Below the pieces are notes generated by a model. The model was not told the DNA's origin. It searched no databases and saw only the letters and a list, made by a program, of their open reading frames with translations. Source: Myxococcales bacterium (lineage in GTDB: Bacteria; Myxococcota_A; Polyangia; Polyangiales; Houyiibacteriaceae). From it: DNA of 64,000 bases. The position numbers and the translations under genes were made by a program. Location: contig JAOTXX010000002.1 of assembly GCA_029862185.1 (NCBI GenBank), positions 1 through 64,000 of the forward strand. Reading direction: 5' to 3'. Shown here one piece after another: positions 25,125-33,997 of the stretch; position 1 is the stretch's first letter, and each line of letters begins with the position of its first letter.

Positions 25125-27076
25125 GCGACGGAGGTCATGACTGGAAGCCGGAGCAGGCCCGCAAGTCCTTGGGGCGTTTGCTTCCCGAGCTCGAAGAAGC
25201 GTTTGCGGCGCAACTGGAGCCGTTCGCGTTCGACTGGCACCGCTTCAAGAACCGGCTTCAACGCGAATGGGAGCGCTTGTTCACGTATCTGCACGAGCTC
25301 TACGGCTGGCAGTACGATTTTCACTACACCTTGGAGCGCGTTCTACGCTCATTGATTCAGTCGTGGCTCGAGCGTCCCGAAGCTTTGCGTCGCCTCGACG
25401 AGAGGCGTGAAGCGGACCCCGAGTGGTTCCAGTCGCAGGAGATGGTGGGCATCGTCCTCTATGTGGATCTCTTCAGCGACCGCTTGGCCAAGCTCAAGGA
25501 CCACATCCCCTACTTCAAAAAGCTGGGGCTCACCTACCTGCACTTGATGCCTCTCTTCGTCTCTCCACACGGAGAAAACGACGGGGGCTACGCAGTCAGC
25601 GACTACCGCTCCATCAATCCCGACCTCGGAAGCATCGACGATCTCGAAGAAGTCACCGCGGTCTTGCGCGAGGAGGGAATCAGCGTCGTGCTCGACCTGG
25701 TATTTAACCACACGTCCGACGAACACCAGTGGGCCCTGCGGGCGAAGGCTGGCGATCCAGACTTCATGGCCTTCTATTTCACCTTTCCCGACCGTGAGCT
25801 CCCCGATCAGTTCCAGCGCTACTTGCGGGACATCTTCCCAGAGGCGCGTGCGGGCAGCTTCACCTGGAACGATGAGCTCGGGCGCTGGGTCTGGACCACG
25901 TTCAACAGCTATCAGTGGGACCTGAACTATGCCAACGCAGAAGTCTTCCGCGCGATGGCCGAAGAAATGTTGTTTCTCGCGAACCGCGGCGTCGAGGTCT
26001 TGCGGCTCGACGCGGTTGCGTTTCTTTGGAAGCGGCTAGGCACGGACTGCGAGAACCAGCCTGAGGCGCACACGATCATCCGCGCCTTCAACGCCATGGC
26101 GCGAATCGCCGCGCCGGCTTTGCTCTTCAAGTCCGAGGCGATCGTTCACCCGAACGAGGTGATCCGGTATGTCCACCCCGACGAGTGCCAGCTGTCCTAC
26201 AATCCTCTTCTCATGGCGCTTCTTTGGGAGGCCCTGGCGACCCAGGACGTGCGGCTCCTCTCTCACTCGATGCGCACCCGCTACCGGCTTGCTGCGGGTT
26301 GCGCCTGGGTGAACTACTTGCGCTGCCACGACGACATCGGATGGACTTTCGACGATGACGATGCGCGCAGCATCGGCATCAATCCAGCCGCACATCGTCG
26401 GTTTCTAAGCCAGTTCTACACCGGTGAGTTCCAGGGCTCTTACGCACGCGGGACGAAGTTCCAGCAAAACGCGCTGACGGGTGACGTTCGCGTCGCCGGG
26501 ACGCTGTCTTCGCTCGCCGGCCTCGAAGATGCGATCGAACGAAACGACAGCGAGTTGATCGAGCGCGCTGTCCGGCGGATCACCTTACTCATGGGGATCC
26601 AGGTGAGCATCGGCGGCCTCCCGCTTCTGTACGCGGGCGACGAGTACGGCATGATCAACGACTACACCTACCTGACCGATCCACGAAAGGTCAACGACAG
26701 CCGCTGGGTGCACCGCTGCAAAAAGCGCTGGGAGGCCCAGGAAGACCTCGCCGATGTCGATACGATCGAGTGGCGCTTCTTCCGCGAGACCTCGAAACTG
26801 TTCAAGCTCCGAAAACAGCTCCCAGCCCTCTACAACGGTGGCATGGAGGTCGTCGACACGGGCAATCCCCATCTGTTCGCCTACCTTCGGTCGCACGCCG
26901 AGCAGCGCTTGCTGGTGGTCGCCAATTTCTCCGAAGCGACTCAAACGTCCGACGCAAGGTTCATGCTCCCCTGGGTTCCCGAGGGCGAAGCGCTCGACTG
27001 CCTGAGTGGCCACCGGGTCGCGCTCGCCGAGGGGCTCGTCCTCGAGCACCACCGCGCGGTCTGGTTGGAGCTGTGA
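25121..27076 (+). CDS. Amylosucrase-type GH13_4 glucosyltransferase
   Basis: A 651-residue GH13 subfamily 4 enzyme. Amylosucrase takes glucose from sucrose to lengthen alpha-1,4-glucan, releasing fructose, without a nucleotide sugar. Motifs are VVLDLVFNHTSDEHQW, VLRLDAVAFLWKRLGT (nucleophile Asp), FKSEAIVHPNE (acid/base Glu) and LRCHDDIGWTFDDDDA. The long helical N-terminus (KNRLQREWERLFTYLHELYG) is typical of amylosucrase. The ORF track starts at 24866 inside glgB; the GTG at 25121 overlaps the glgB stop. Together with GlgB it could make branched glycogen directly from sucrose. Sucrose hydrolase is the main alternative within the subfamily. Confidence 0.88.
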   Translation: MSDGGHDWKPEQARKSLGRLLPELEEAFAAQLEPFAFDWHRFKNRLQREWERLFTYLHELYGWQYDFHYTLERVLRSLIQSWLERPEALRRLDERREADPEWFQSQEMVGIVLYVDLFSDRLAKLKDHIPYFKKLGLTYLHLMPLFVSPHGENDGGYAVSDYRSINPDLGSIDDLEEVTAVLREEGISVVLDLVFNHTSDEHQWALRAKAGDPDFMAFYFTFPDRELPDQFQRYLRDIFPEARAGSFTWNDELGRWVWTTFNSYQWDLNYANAEVFRAMAEEMLFLANRGVEVLRLDAVAFLWKRLGTDCENQPEAHTIIRAFNAMARIAAPALLFKSEAIVHPNEVIRYVHPDECQLSYNPLLMALLWEALATQDVRLLSHSMRTRYRLAAGCAWVNYLRCHDDIGWTFDDDDARSIGINPAAHRRFLSQFYTGEFQGSYARGTKFQQNALTGDVRVAGTLSSLAGLEDAIERNDSELIERAVRRITLLMGIQVSIGGLPLLYAGDEYGMINDYTYLTDPRKVNDSRWVHRCKKRWEAQEDLADVDTIEWRFFRETSKLFKLRKQLPALYNGGMEVVDTGNPHLFAYLRSHAEQRLLVVANFSEATQTSDARFMLPWVPEGEALDCLSGHRVALAEGLVLEHHRAVWLEL

Positions 27077-27112
27077 CGCTGCCGTCAGCCGAGCCGAGCC
27101 GGGCGTAGGCGC

Positions 27113-28591
27113 CTAGGCGTTTGCGATCGCCTCGGCGGTTCGCACGCCGCCGAGCGCAACAGCAAGCGTGCTCTGCCCAAGCAGGACGGAATCACCCACG
27201 AGATAGAGGCCCGGCGTCGCCTCGCGCGGCCATAGCGCCCGAGGTCGGTAGTGCTTCCATCCGACGCGCCTCGGCACCCCACCGACGTAGCCCAAGTGCC
27301 TTCCGGTGAACCGGGCGAAGGTCCGTGGGCTCGCCGTCATCTGGAACTTGGCATGGTCGAGAAGCTCGGGCGCGCGCCGTCCGATGGTCTCTCGCATTCG
27401 GTTTTGGATGTCCGCAATGTAGACGCCCTGATGTTCGGGCCCGAGCGCGCGGAGCTTCTGCATGGGTACGTGGGTCGAAATCGTTGCGGTTCGCTGTCCC
27501 GCCGGCGCCCGTTCGTGCTCGTCGGCTGCGCTGATCGAGCAGAAAACGTGATTGCCTTCGATGAACGGGGCGCTTTCGTCATCGACGAGCTGCAAATGCT
27601 TTGCGTCTGATCCACCCACGGCGTCGGAGTCAACGGCGAGGTAGAGCATGGCAGCGCCCCATCCGGACGCCACCGCGGCTTCGACATCGTGAAGCGCGCC
27701 ATTCACCTCGGGCCCTGCGATTCCCGGGAGCGATTGAGGCAGTACGTTGGCGACGACGGTTCGCGCTTGGAGCTCCCCATTTCGCGTGTCGACGCGCCAA
27801 CCTCCGCCTTGGCGCCGAAGCCCCCGAACCCGATTGGCAAGCGAGACCGTGCCACCGGCCCGATCGATTGCATCGGTCAAAGCCCAGGCGAGGCTCCCAA
27901 TGCCACCGTGTACGTGGCCTGTGCCGCGGAAGAAGTAGTCGACCGCGGCCATGGCAAATGGTGCTTCGGCCTCTGCAGAGCTTGCCTGCACCGTGATCTG
28001 GCTGACCGCGTCGAGGTAGACCCGCAGTGGTTCCCAGCCTGTCAGACCGTGACTCGACACGACGTCCGAGAGCGGTCGTCCCATCCACCGGACGACGGGC
28101 GCGTACGAAAGCGACCGGCTCAGATGGCGCAAGACGGCGCTGCCACTCAGTGGCGGGAGGAGGGTCGGGTCTTCGAACAGCTTCCACAGCGCGTTGGCGA
28201 CACCGCGCTGCGTAGCAAAAAAGGAGCGCAGGGCTTTCGAATCGGCGCCCGGCAGCTCCGCGAACCGGCGAACAAAGGCGTCGGGGTCCGGGGGGATCGG
28301 GAGCGACCACTGCCCCGTTCGAAGCTCGACGAGCGGATCGAGCGGGTCGAACCGAACGCCAAGGTCCCACTTGTCGTTCCAGTTGGAGAAGAGCTGCCCA
28401 TCGCCGAGCCCGGAGAACAGCGTGGCGCCGGCTTCGAACTGGTAGCCGCTCCGCGTGAAGGTGCTCGCGCAGCCTCCCGGATAGCGAAGTGTTTCACAAA
28501 GCACGACGTCGGCGCCGAGCTCGGCGAGTCGCAGCGCGGACGCAAGGCCTCCAAAGCCAGCGCCAATCACGACGACATCGGGATTTTTCAT
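27113..28591 (-). CDS. CrtI-like FAD-dependent oxidoreductase (phytoene desaturase/retinol saturase family)
   Basis: A 492-residue FAD enzyme with the N-terminal dinucleotide site VVIGAGFGGLASALRLAELG, an ETLRYPGGCASTF motif and the C-terminal FAD-contacting GLYLVGDSVLLGQSTLAVAL. The family includes carotenoid desaturases and isomerases and retinol saturases. The ATG at 28591 starts right at the FAD motif; the ORF track's 28666 adds a hydrophobic tail I doubt. It is last in a minus-strand set with a winged-helix regulator and a 4-TM protein. No other carotenoid gene is in the window, so the substrate is uncertain. Confidence 0.82.
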   Translation of the reverse strand: MKNPDVVVIGAGFGGLASALRLAELGADVVLCETLRYPGGCASTFTRSGYQFEAGATLFSGLGDGQLFSNWNDKWDLGVRFDPLDPLVELRTGQWSLPIPPDPDAFVRRFAELPGADSKALRSFFATQRGVANALWKLFEDPTLLPPLSGSAVLRHLSRSLSYAPVVRWMGRPLSDVVSSHGLTGWEPLRVYLDAVSQITVQASSAEAEAPFAMAAVDYFFRGTGHVHGGIGSLAWALTDAIDRAGGTVSLANRVRGLRRQGGGWRVDTRNGELQARTVVANVLPQSLPGIAGPEVNGALHDVEAAVASGWGAAMLYLAVDSDAVGGSDAKHLQLVDDESAPFIEGNHVFCSISAADEHERAPAGQRTATISTHVPMQKLRALGPEHQGVYIADIQNRMRETIGRRAPELLDHAKFQMTASPRTFARFTGRHLGYVGGVPRRVGWKHYRPRALWPREATPGLYLVGDSVLLGQSTLAVALGGVRTAEAIANA

Positions 28592-28640
28592 CGAGACCGC
28601 TCTAAGGCCCATCGCCAGAAACGTCAGGGCTGAACCAGCG

Positions 28641-29105
28641 CTAGACACCCATGCGTGTGCCCGCATCGAGCGTCTGGTGCAGCCAATAGGTCACCAGGCC
28701 GGCCCTTGCCGACCAGGCGATTGTCCGGAGCCAGTTCGAGCGCACGAGCATGCGCCAGCTTCGTTCATCGAAACCGGAGGCGAGCTGGCTGTGCGCCGGA
28801 ACCTGGAGCAGAAACGTCGACGTCCAGATGAACGCGATCAGCCCGATTCCAAGCCAGATTTGCGATGGGGTCTGGACGCGAAGCGGCGCCCAAAGAAACG
28901 CAAGGCCCGAGATCGCTTCGGCGATCATCAAGGGTGCGACGATGAGCGAAATCGAGTTGGCGTGATGGGTATGAAATGCCGGGAAAGACGCAGAATCCAC
29001 CTGCGCGAACGACGGATATTGCACCAGCTGTACGAACCAGATGATGCCCGTCATCGCCCAGGTGGTCGCGGCTTGGATGAGAAGCGTCACCATGGTCACG
29101 CCCAT
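28641..29105 (-). CDS. Small four-helix membrane protein
   Basis: The 154-residue protein has four hydrophobic segments (LLIQAATTWAMTGIIWFVQL, SLIVAPLMIAEAISGLAFLW, IWLGIGLIAFIWTSTFLLQV, AWSARAGLVTYWL) and a HTHHANSIS motif in the first loop. I do not recognise an experimentally characterised family. The ATG shares one base with the stop of the regulator gene (TAATG), so both are co-translated, and the CrtI-like gene follows after about 50 bp. Confidence 0.75.
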   Translation of the reverse strand: MGVTMVTLLIQAATTWAMTGIIWFVQLVQYPSFAQVDSASFPAFHTHHANSISLIVAPLMIAEAISGLAFLWAPLRVQTPSQIWLGIGLIAFIWTSTFLLQVPAHSQLASGFDERSWRMLVRSNWLRTIAWSARAGLVTYWLHQTLDAGTRMGV

Positions 29106-29404
29106 TAGGAACGGACCGCTCGGACGAGCTCGCCTACCGAGTGCTCGGCCTCGATCGGGTGGCGAAGGGGCTCGCCCTCATTGACTTCGTAGTGGGTTCG
29201 GCGTCCCTGTCGGGTTCGAACGATCACCTTGGCCTCCTCCAGCTCCCTGAGGATACGCTGCACGGCGCGCTCGGTGACACCCACGGCCTGTGCGATTTCG
29301 CGGACGCGGACGTTGGAGTCTCGGGCGATGCAGACCAGTACATGCCCGTGATTACTGAGAAAAGTCCATGTTGTGGAGGTTTTTGGCGGCCCGTTGCTAT
29401 TCAT
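29105..29404 (-). CDS. Winged helix-turn-helix transcriptional regulator
   Basis: A 99-residue DNA-binding protein. FLSNHGHVLVCIARDSNVRV leads into REIAQAVGVTERAVQRILREL, a helix-turn-helix with its recognition helix, followed by the wing AKVIVRTRQGRRTHYEV, as in ArsR/MarR-type small regulators. There are no cysteine metal-binding motifs. It starts a three-gene operon and is divergent from the type I secretion-like genes, with a perfect palindrome in the shared promoter region, so it may regulate both sides. Confidence 0.85.
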   Translation of the reverse strand: MNSNGPPKTSTTWTFLSNHGHVLVCIARDSNVRVREIAQAVGVTERAVQRILRELEEAKVIVRTRQGRRTHYEVNEGEPLRHPIEAEHSVGELVRAVRS

Positions 29405-29425
29405 ATGACTTCCTTTACATAAAAC

Positions 29426-29439
29426 ACAATGCAGGCATT
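29426..29439. promoter_or_regulatory. Palindromic operator candidate between divergent operons
   Basis: CAATGC-AG-GCATTG is a perfect 6 bp inverted repeat with a 2 bp centre. It lies in the 70 bp, AT-richer gap between the regulator start (29404) and the ABC protein start (29475). A second, imperfect inverted repeat (TTTCATATCATG ... CATGAATGAAA) follows at about 29452-29484. The adjacent winged-helix protein is the obvious candidate binder. Confidence 0.5.
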
Positions 29440-29474
29440 GACAAGCCTGTATTTCATATCATGTTTCAAATCTC

Positions 29475-31157
29475 ATGAATGAAAGGCCTGTAGCCGTCAG
29501 TTCCTCACGTCCGTCGCCGCTTCGCCGCGCCCGTCAGCTCCTTGCGCTCGACGGGCAGGACATCGGCGTCATCGTCGTTTACGGCGTGGCGCTCGGGCTC
29601 CTCTCGCTCGCGGTGCCCGTCGCGGTCCAGTCCCTCGTCAATACCGTCGCCTTCGGCTCTTTGATTCAGCCGCTCGTCGTCTTGACGGTCCTGTTGGCCG
29701 TCGCGCTGACGGGCGCGGCCATTCTTCGCGCGCTCCAAGTACGCGTGGCCGAGATGCTGCAGCGCCGGCTGTTCGTCCGCATCGTGACCGAAATCGGTGC
29801 TCGTTTGCCGCGCGTCAGCGGCACGGCGCTTCGGGATGCCAATGGGCCCGAGCTACTGAACCGGTTCTTCGACGTGTTCACGATCCAAAAGAGCGTGGCC
29901 TCGCTGCTCCTTGGCGGCGTCGACGCCGTCCTGATTGCACTGGTCGGCCTGATGGTTCTGGCGTTCTATCACCCGGCGCTCCTCGCGTTCGACCTGGTGC
30001 TCATCGTCGGAGCCGTGCTCGTCTTGATTCCGCTCGGGCGTGGCGGCACAGGCACGAGCGTCGCCGAGTCCAAAGCCAAGTACGCCGTGGCCGGATGGCT
30101 CGAGGAGATGGCGCGGCATCCCCTGTCGTTCAAGCTCGCTGGGGGCGAGGAGCTTGCGCGGACCCAAGTGGAGACGCTGGCCAGATCGTATCTCGACAAG
30201 CGTGATCGACACTTTCGAGTCGTTTTTCGTCAGCTGGTTGGCGCATTCGCAATCGAAGTCGTGGCGAGCGTGGCCTTGCTCGCCGTAGGCGGTTTGCTCG
30301 TGATCGAGCGTCAACTTTCGATTGGTCAACTCGTCGCCGCCGAGCTCATCGTGACCGCAGTCGTCGCGTCGATTGCGAAGCTCGGAGGTAAGGTGGAGAT
30401 TTTTTACGACCTCGTGGCCGCTGTTGACAAGCTCGGCGAGATCCTCGACCTGCCCTTGGAACGCCCCGATGGCGAGCTCTCGCCGCCAGGCGGCGGAGCC
30501 AGCCTTGGGCTCGTCCTTCACAAAGTGGAGGTCGATCGGGAGCCGGGTGTTGCCCCGCTTCGAGTCTCGTTCAAGGTCGAACCCGGTGAGCGCCTGGCGA
30601 TCGCTGGGATGGAACGGGATACCACCGCGACGATCGACGCCATCTTTGGACTACGCGCTCCGTCCGCAGGCGTGATCGAAATGGACGGGCACGACGTCCG
30701 CGACCTTGCCTTGCGCGAGCTGCGCAGCCGCATCGCGCTCGTCCGCGGCACAGAGATATTCCCCGGCTGCATTTTAGACAATCTTCGCGCCGCGAACCCA
30801 GACCTAACTGCCGAGGAGGCATGGGAAGCCTTGGGCCAGGTCGGCCTGGCCGAGACGGTGAAGGCTCTTCCAATGGGGCTGCAGACGCCGATCCTCAGAG
30901 ATGGCGCGCCGCTCACGCGAACCCAGGGGATTGCGCTCACGATTGCAAGAGCGGTGGCTGGAAGGCCCTCCTTGTTGATCCTCGACCGTACCTTGGATCG
31001 GATGGCCTCCGACGCAGGCGTCCGCATCGCCGATCGCTTGTCGGCCAAGCGCGATTGCTCGCTGCTGATTGTTGCCGAGGACGCTGCCGTCTTGGGACGA
31101 ATGGATCGGCATCTTCAGGTGTCCGACACAATCCGACAGGAAGGAGAGGCAGCATGA
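29475..31157 (+). CDS. ABC exporter-like protein with degenerate ATPase domain
   Basis: A 560-residue membrane protein with an ABC exporter transmembrane domain (about residues 25-310; five to six segments) fused to a nucleotide-binding-like domain. The ATPase motifs are lost. Walker A reads GMERDTTAT (378-386), with Thr384 at the Lys position. The signature loop LSGGQ reads LTRTQ. Walker B is LLILDRTLD, with Asp504 kept but Arg505 at the catalytic Glu. The switch His region reads IVAEDAAVL. The fold residues around them (FGLRAPSAGVIEMDG, LRSRIALVRGTEIFPG) remain. The frame is intact and overlaps the hlyD-like gene (ATGA). It probably cannot hydrolyse ATP. Confidence 0.85.
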   Translation: MNERPVAVSSSRPSPLRRARQLLALDGQDIGVIVVYGVALGLLSLAVPVAVQSLVNTVAFGSLIQPLVVLTVLLAVALTGAAILRALQVRVAEMLQRRLFVRIVTEIGARLPRVSGTALRDANGPELLNRFFDVFTIQKSVASLLLGGVDAVLIALVGLMVLAFYHPALLAFDLVLIVGAVLVLIPLGRGGTGTSVAESKAKYAVAGWLEEMARHPLSFKLAGGEELARTQVETLARSYLDKRDRHFRVVFRQLVGAFAIEVVASVALLAVGGLLVIERQLSIGQLVAAELIVTAVVASIAKLGGKVEIFYDLVAAVDKLGEILDLPLERPDGELSPPGGGASLGLVLHKVEVDREPGVAPLRVSFKVEPGERLAIAGMERDTTATIDAIFGLRAPSAGVIEMDGHDVRDLALRELRSRIALVRGTEIFPGCILDNLRAANPDLTAEEAWEALGQVGLAETVKALPMGLQTPILRDGAPLTRTQGIALTIARAVAGRPSLLILDRTLDRMASDAGVRIADRLSAKRDCSLLIVAEDAAVLGRMDRHLQVSDTIRQEGEAA

Positions 31158-32491
31158 AGGGGAGATCGATCAACGCCGATCACTGGTCTGGCTTCGAACG
31201 CGACACGCTTCCGGAGACCCTGGGTGTCCCCGCACCACGGCGAACGATTGTGGTCGCCCGAATCTTGGTTGCCGTCTTTCTCACGTTTTCCCTGGCGGCG
31301 CTTCTCGCTCCCTGGACGCAGAACATCCGTGGAAGCGGGCGCGTGTTCGCGTATGCACCCGATCAACGCCAGCAGCCCGTCGAGGCGACCATCTCGGGGC
31401 GCGTCGAAAAGTGGTTCGTGCAGGAGGGGACGCAGGTCAAAAAGGGTGATCCAATCGTGCAGCTGACGGACAACGACGAATCGATCCTCGACCGTCTTGG
31501 GGCGGAGCGAGCAGCCATCGAAGTCCGACGAATCGCGCAGGCGCAGCGCACCGAGACGCTGAGCAACCGGATCGAATCCGTGCGTCGCTCGCAGCGCGCG
31601 GAGATCGCGGCAACCGAGGCGAACATTCAGATTGCACAGCGCGGCGTCGAGGCAGCCCAGCAGGATGTTGGGGCAGCGACCGCCGAGCTCGAAACGAACG
31701 AGCTCAATCTGCGCCGTCAGCGCGGTCTGTTCGACGATGGTCTCGCGTCTCAACGAGAGCTCGAGCTTGCAGAGCTCGCGGCGCGACAGAGTAGGGCCAA
31801 GGTCGCGTCGGCCAATGCAAGGCTATCGGCCTCACGCAATAAGCTGACTCAAAGCCGCGCAGCGCTCCGACGAGTCATCGCGGCCACCGAGGCGGAGATC
31901 GAGAACGCCGAAGCGAGTTGGCGGAGCGCGGAGACCGAGGTCGCATCGACCAACGCGGCACTCGCTCGCCTCGACGTGGGAATTTCGCGTCAACGGGCCC
32001 AAACGATCAAGGCGCCGACCGACGGGACGATTCTTCGCGTCGTCGGTCGACTCGGCGGTGAGCAGGTCAGCCGAGGCGATGTGCTCGCCGTGCTCGTGCC
32101 CCAGACCGAAGATCGCGCGGTCGAGCTCTATGTCGACGGCAACGATGCCGCCCTCATCAAGGCCGGCAGCCCCGTTCGGCTTCAGTTCGAGGGCTGGCCC
32201 GCTGTCCAGTTCTCCGGCTGGCCTTCGGTCGCAGTCGGAACATTTGGCGGCCGCGTCGCCTTTGTCGATGCCAGCGACGATGGGCGTGGAGACTTCCGCA
32301 TCGTGGTCGTGCCTGACCCCGAGGACAGTCCCTGGCCCGCTGCTAGCTATCTGCGGCAGGGCGTGCTCGCAAAGGGTTGGGTCTTGCTCAATCGGGTCTC
32401 CCTCGGGTTCGAGGTGTGGCGGCAGTTCAATGGTTTCCCGCCAACGACCGATCCACCGCCCATGGCGACGACCGGCATGGACGCCAAATGA
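31154..32491 (+). CDS. HlyD-family membrane fusion protein
   Basis: A 445-residue periplasmic adaptor. One N-terminal transmembrane segment (ILVAVFLTFSLAALLAPW) is followed by a lipoyl-like half (ATISGRVEKWFVQEGTQVKK), a long alpha-helical coiled-coil hairpin at about residues 100-280, then the second lipoyl half (IKAPTDGTILRVVGRLGGEQ) and beta-barrel region. It would bridge the inner-membrane ABC-like protein and the TolC-type outer-membrane channel. The ATG at 31154 overlaps the ABC gene's stop; the ORF track's start at 30821 lies inside the ABC gene. No secreted substrate gene lies next to it. Confidence 0.88.
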   Translation: MKGRSINADHWSGFERDTLPETLGVPAPRRTIVVARILVAVFLTFSLAALLAPWTQNIRGSGRVFAYAPDQRQQPVEATISGRVEKWFVQEGTQVKKGDPIVQLTDNDESILDRLGAERAAIEVRRIAQAQRTETLSNRIESVRRSQRAEIAATEANIQIAQRGVEAAQQDVGAATAELETNELNLRRQRGLFDDGLASQRELELAELAARQSRAKVASANARLSASRNKLTQSRAALRRVIAATEAEIENAEASWRSAETEVASTNAALARLDVGISRQRAQTIKAPTDGTILRVVGRLGGEQVSRGDVLAVLVPQTEDRAVELYVDGNDAALIKAGSPVRLQFEGWPAVQFSGWPSVAVGTFGGRVAFVDASDDGRGDFRIVVVPDPEDSPWPAASYLRQGVLAKGWVLLNRVSLGFEVWRQFNGFPPTTDPPPMATTGMDAK

Positions 32492-33927
32492 GCCTCGCCC
32501 AGCGTTTGAGCGTTTTCGTCTTGGGCTTGCTCACGCCGATGGTGGCGCTGGCGAGCGAGGAGCGAGGGCGGCCGCTCCATTTCGAGGAGGTCCTGCAGTC
32601 GGTGAACGAGCACGATCCTCGCATCCGCCAAGCGGTTGCGCAGCTGCGCAAGGCGGAGTCCAAGACGATGGCGGCCCGCGGCGCGTTTGATCCAAGGCTC
32701 GAGGGCGACGGCAAGATCCTCACTGGCGCGTACTACGACTTGCGAAGGGCCAACGTGGAGCTTCGTCAGCCCACGACGCTATGGGGCTCGGAGATCTTCG
32801 TGGGCTATCGCGTCGGTCTCGGCATCAACGAGCGTTGGCCGACCTATCGGGACGATCAAACGCTCTCGGGTGGCGAGGTTCGTGCGGGAATCGAAATGCC
32901 GATCTGGCGCGGTGGGCTCATCGATCCGGAGCGTGCCGAGCGTGCCCGCGCGATTCAACTGGAAGAAGCCGCCGACCAAGCCTTGTCGGCCGCAAGGCTC
33001 AACCTCGAGCTCGCTGCGGCGCGGACCTATTGGAATTGGGTCGGCACGGGACAGAATAGGGAGGTCGCCAGAGCCTTGCTCGATTTGGCCGAGCAGCGTG
33101 ACGCGCAGCTCCGGCGCCGTCTCGCGGCCGGTTCGATCGCGTCTTTTGACGTCGTCGACAACGAGCGGATTTTGCTCGAGCGAAAGGCTTTCCTGGTCGC
33201 CGCAGAGCGCGCCTTCGAGAAGGCGACCTTCGAGCTGTCGTTGTTTCTGCGTGATTCTCAGGGTATGCCTGTCGTCGCTGGCGCCCAGCGTGTCCCCGAA
33301 AAGGTGTCGGTCATGCCGCTCGAAGAGCTTTCAGTCGAGCGCGCGATCGACGAAGTCCTCGCCTGCCACCCCGAGCTCAAGAAAGCTCGCGCAGACCTCG
33401 ACGCGGCCGAGGTTGGTCAAAAACTCAGTCGCAACGAGGTCTCTCCCGAGCTGAACGCGGTGGTCGCGTACTCCCGCGACCTCGGGGATCTCACCAACAC
33501 GGATCTAGATTTCACGCTTCCGGGCAATGTGTTCGAGGTCGGCGTGAAGCTGTCGATGCCTTTGCTGCTTCGCAAGGAGCGCGGTTCGGCGGGGGTCGCA
33601 AGGGCGGACGTGGCCGACAAAGCGGCGCAGGTACGCTTGGTGTCCGACCAGCTCCGCGCCAGGACCCTCGACGCGGCTTCGGCGGTCGAGGCCGCCCAGC
33701 GCCGAGCCGAGCTGACCGATGATGTAGTCGACACGGCCGCCGAGCTTGCGGAGGGAGAGCGACGGCGATTCGAGGTCGGTTCGAGCAATCTGGTATTCGT
33801 CAATCTTCGCGAGCAGCAGGCCGCCATGGCTCAGATGCGCTACATCGAAGCGGTCGCGCAGGCCGAGATTGAGCGAACCCGCTGGGAAACCACGACCCGT
33901 GTCCGATGCGGCGGAGTCCCCCCCTGA
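32488..33927 (+). CDS. TolC-family outer membrane efflux protein
   Basis: A 479-residue outer-membrane protein with a signal peptide (LSVFVLGLLTPMVALA) and the two long helical repeats of the OEP family. In the first repeat AVAQLRKAESKTMAARGAFDPRL leads the helical pair, and ARTYWNWVGTGQ follows. In the second, DLDAAEVGQKLSRNEVSPEL and RRFEVGSSNLVFVNLREQQ are typical TolC segments. It completes a three-part export assembly with the ABC-like and HlyD proteins. The ATG overlaps the hlyD-like stop (ATGA). Confidence 0.88.
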   Translation: MSLAQRLSVFVLGLLTPMVALASEERGRPLHFEEVLQSVNEHDPRIRQAVAQLRKAESKTMAARGAFDPRLEGDGKILTGAYYDLRRANVELRQPTTLWGSEIFVGYRVGLGINERWPTYRDDQTLSGGEVRAGIEMPIWRGGLIDPERAERARAIQLEEAADQALSAARLNLELAAARTYWNWVGTGQNREVARALLDLAEQRDAQLRRRLAAGSIASFDVVDNERILLERKAFLVAAERAFEKATFELSLFLRDSQGMPVVAGAQRVPEKVSVMPLEELSVERAIDEVLACHPELKKARADLDAAEVGQKLSRNEVSPELNAVVAYSRDLGDLTNTDLDFTLPGNVFEVGVKLSMPLLLRKERGSAGVARADVADKAAQVRLVSDQLRARTLDAASAVEAAQRRAELTDDVVDTAAELAEGERRRFEVGSSNLVFVNLREQQAAMAQMRYIEAVAQAEIERTRWETTTRVRCGGVPP

Positions 33928-33997
33928 ACTTGGCACCGTGCTGAGGCTTGCCGAAGTCGACTCAAGGCCTAAGAGCTTGGTTCGAAAGGAGTTCGCC

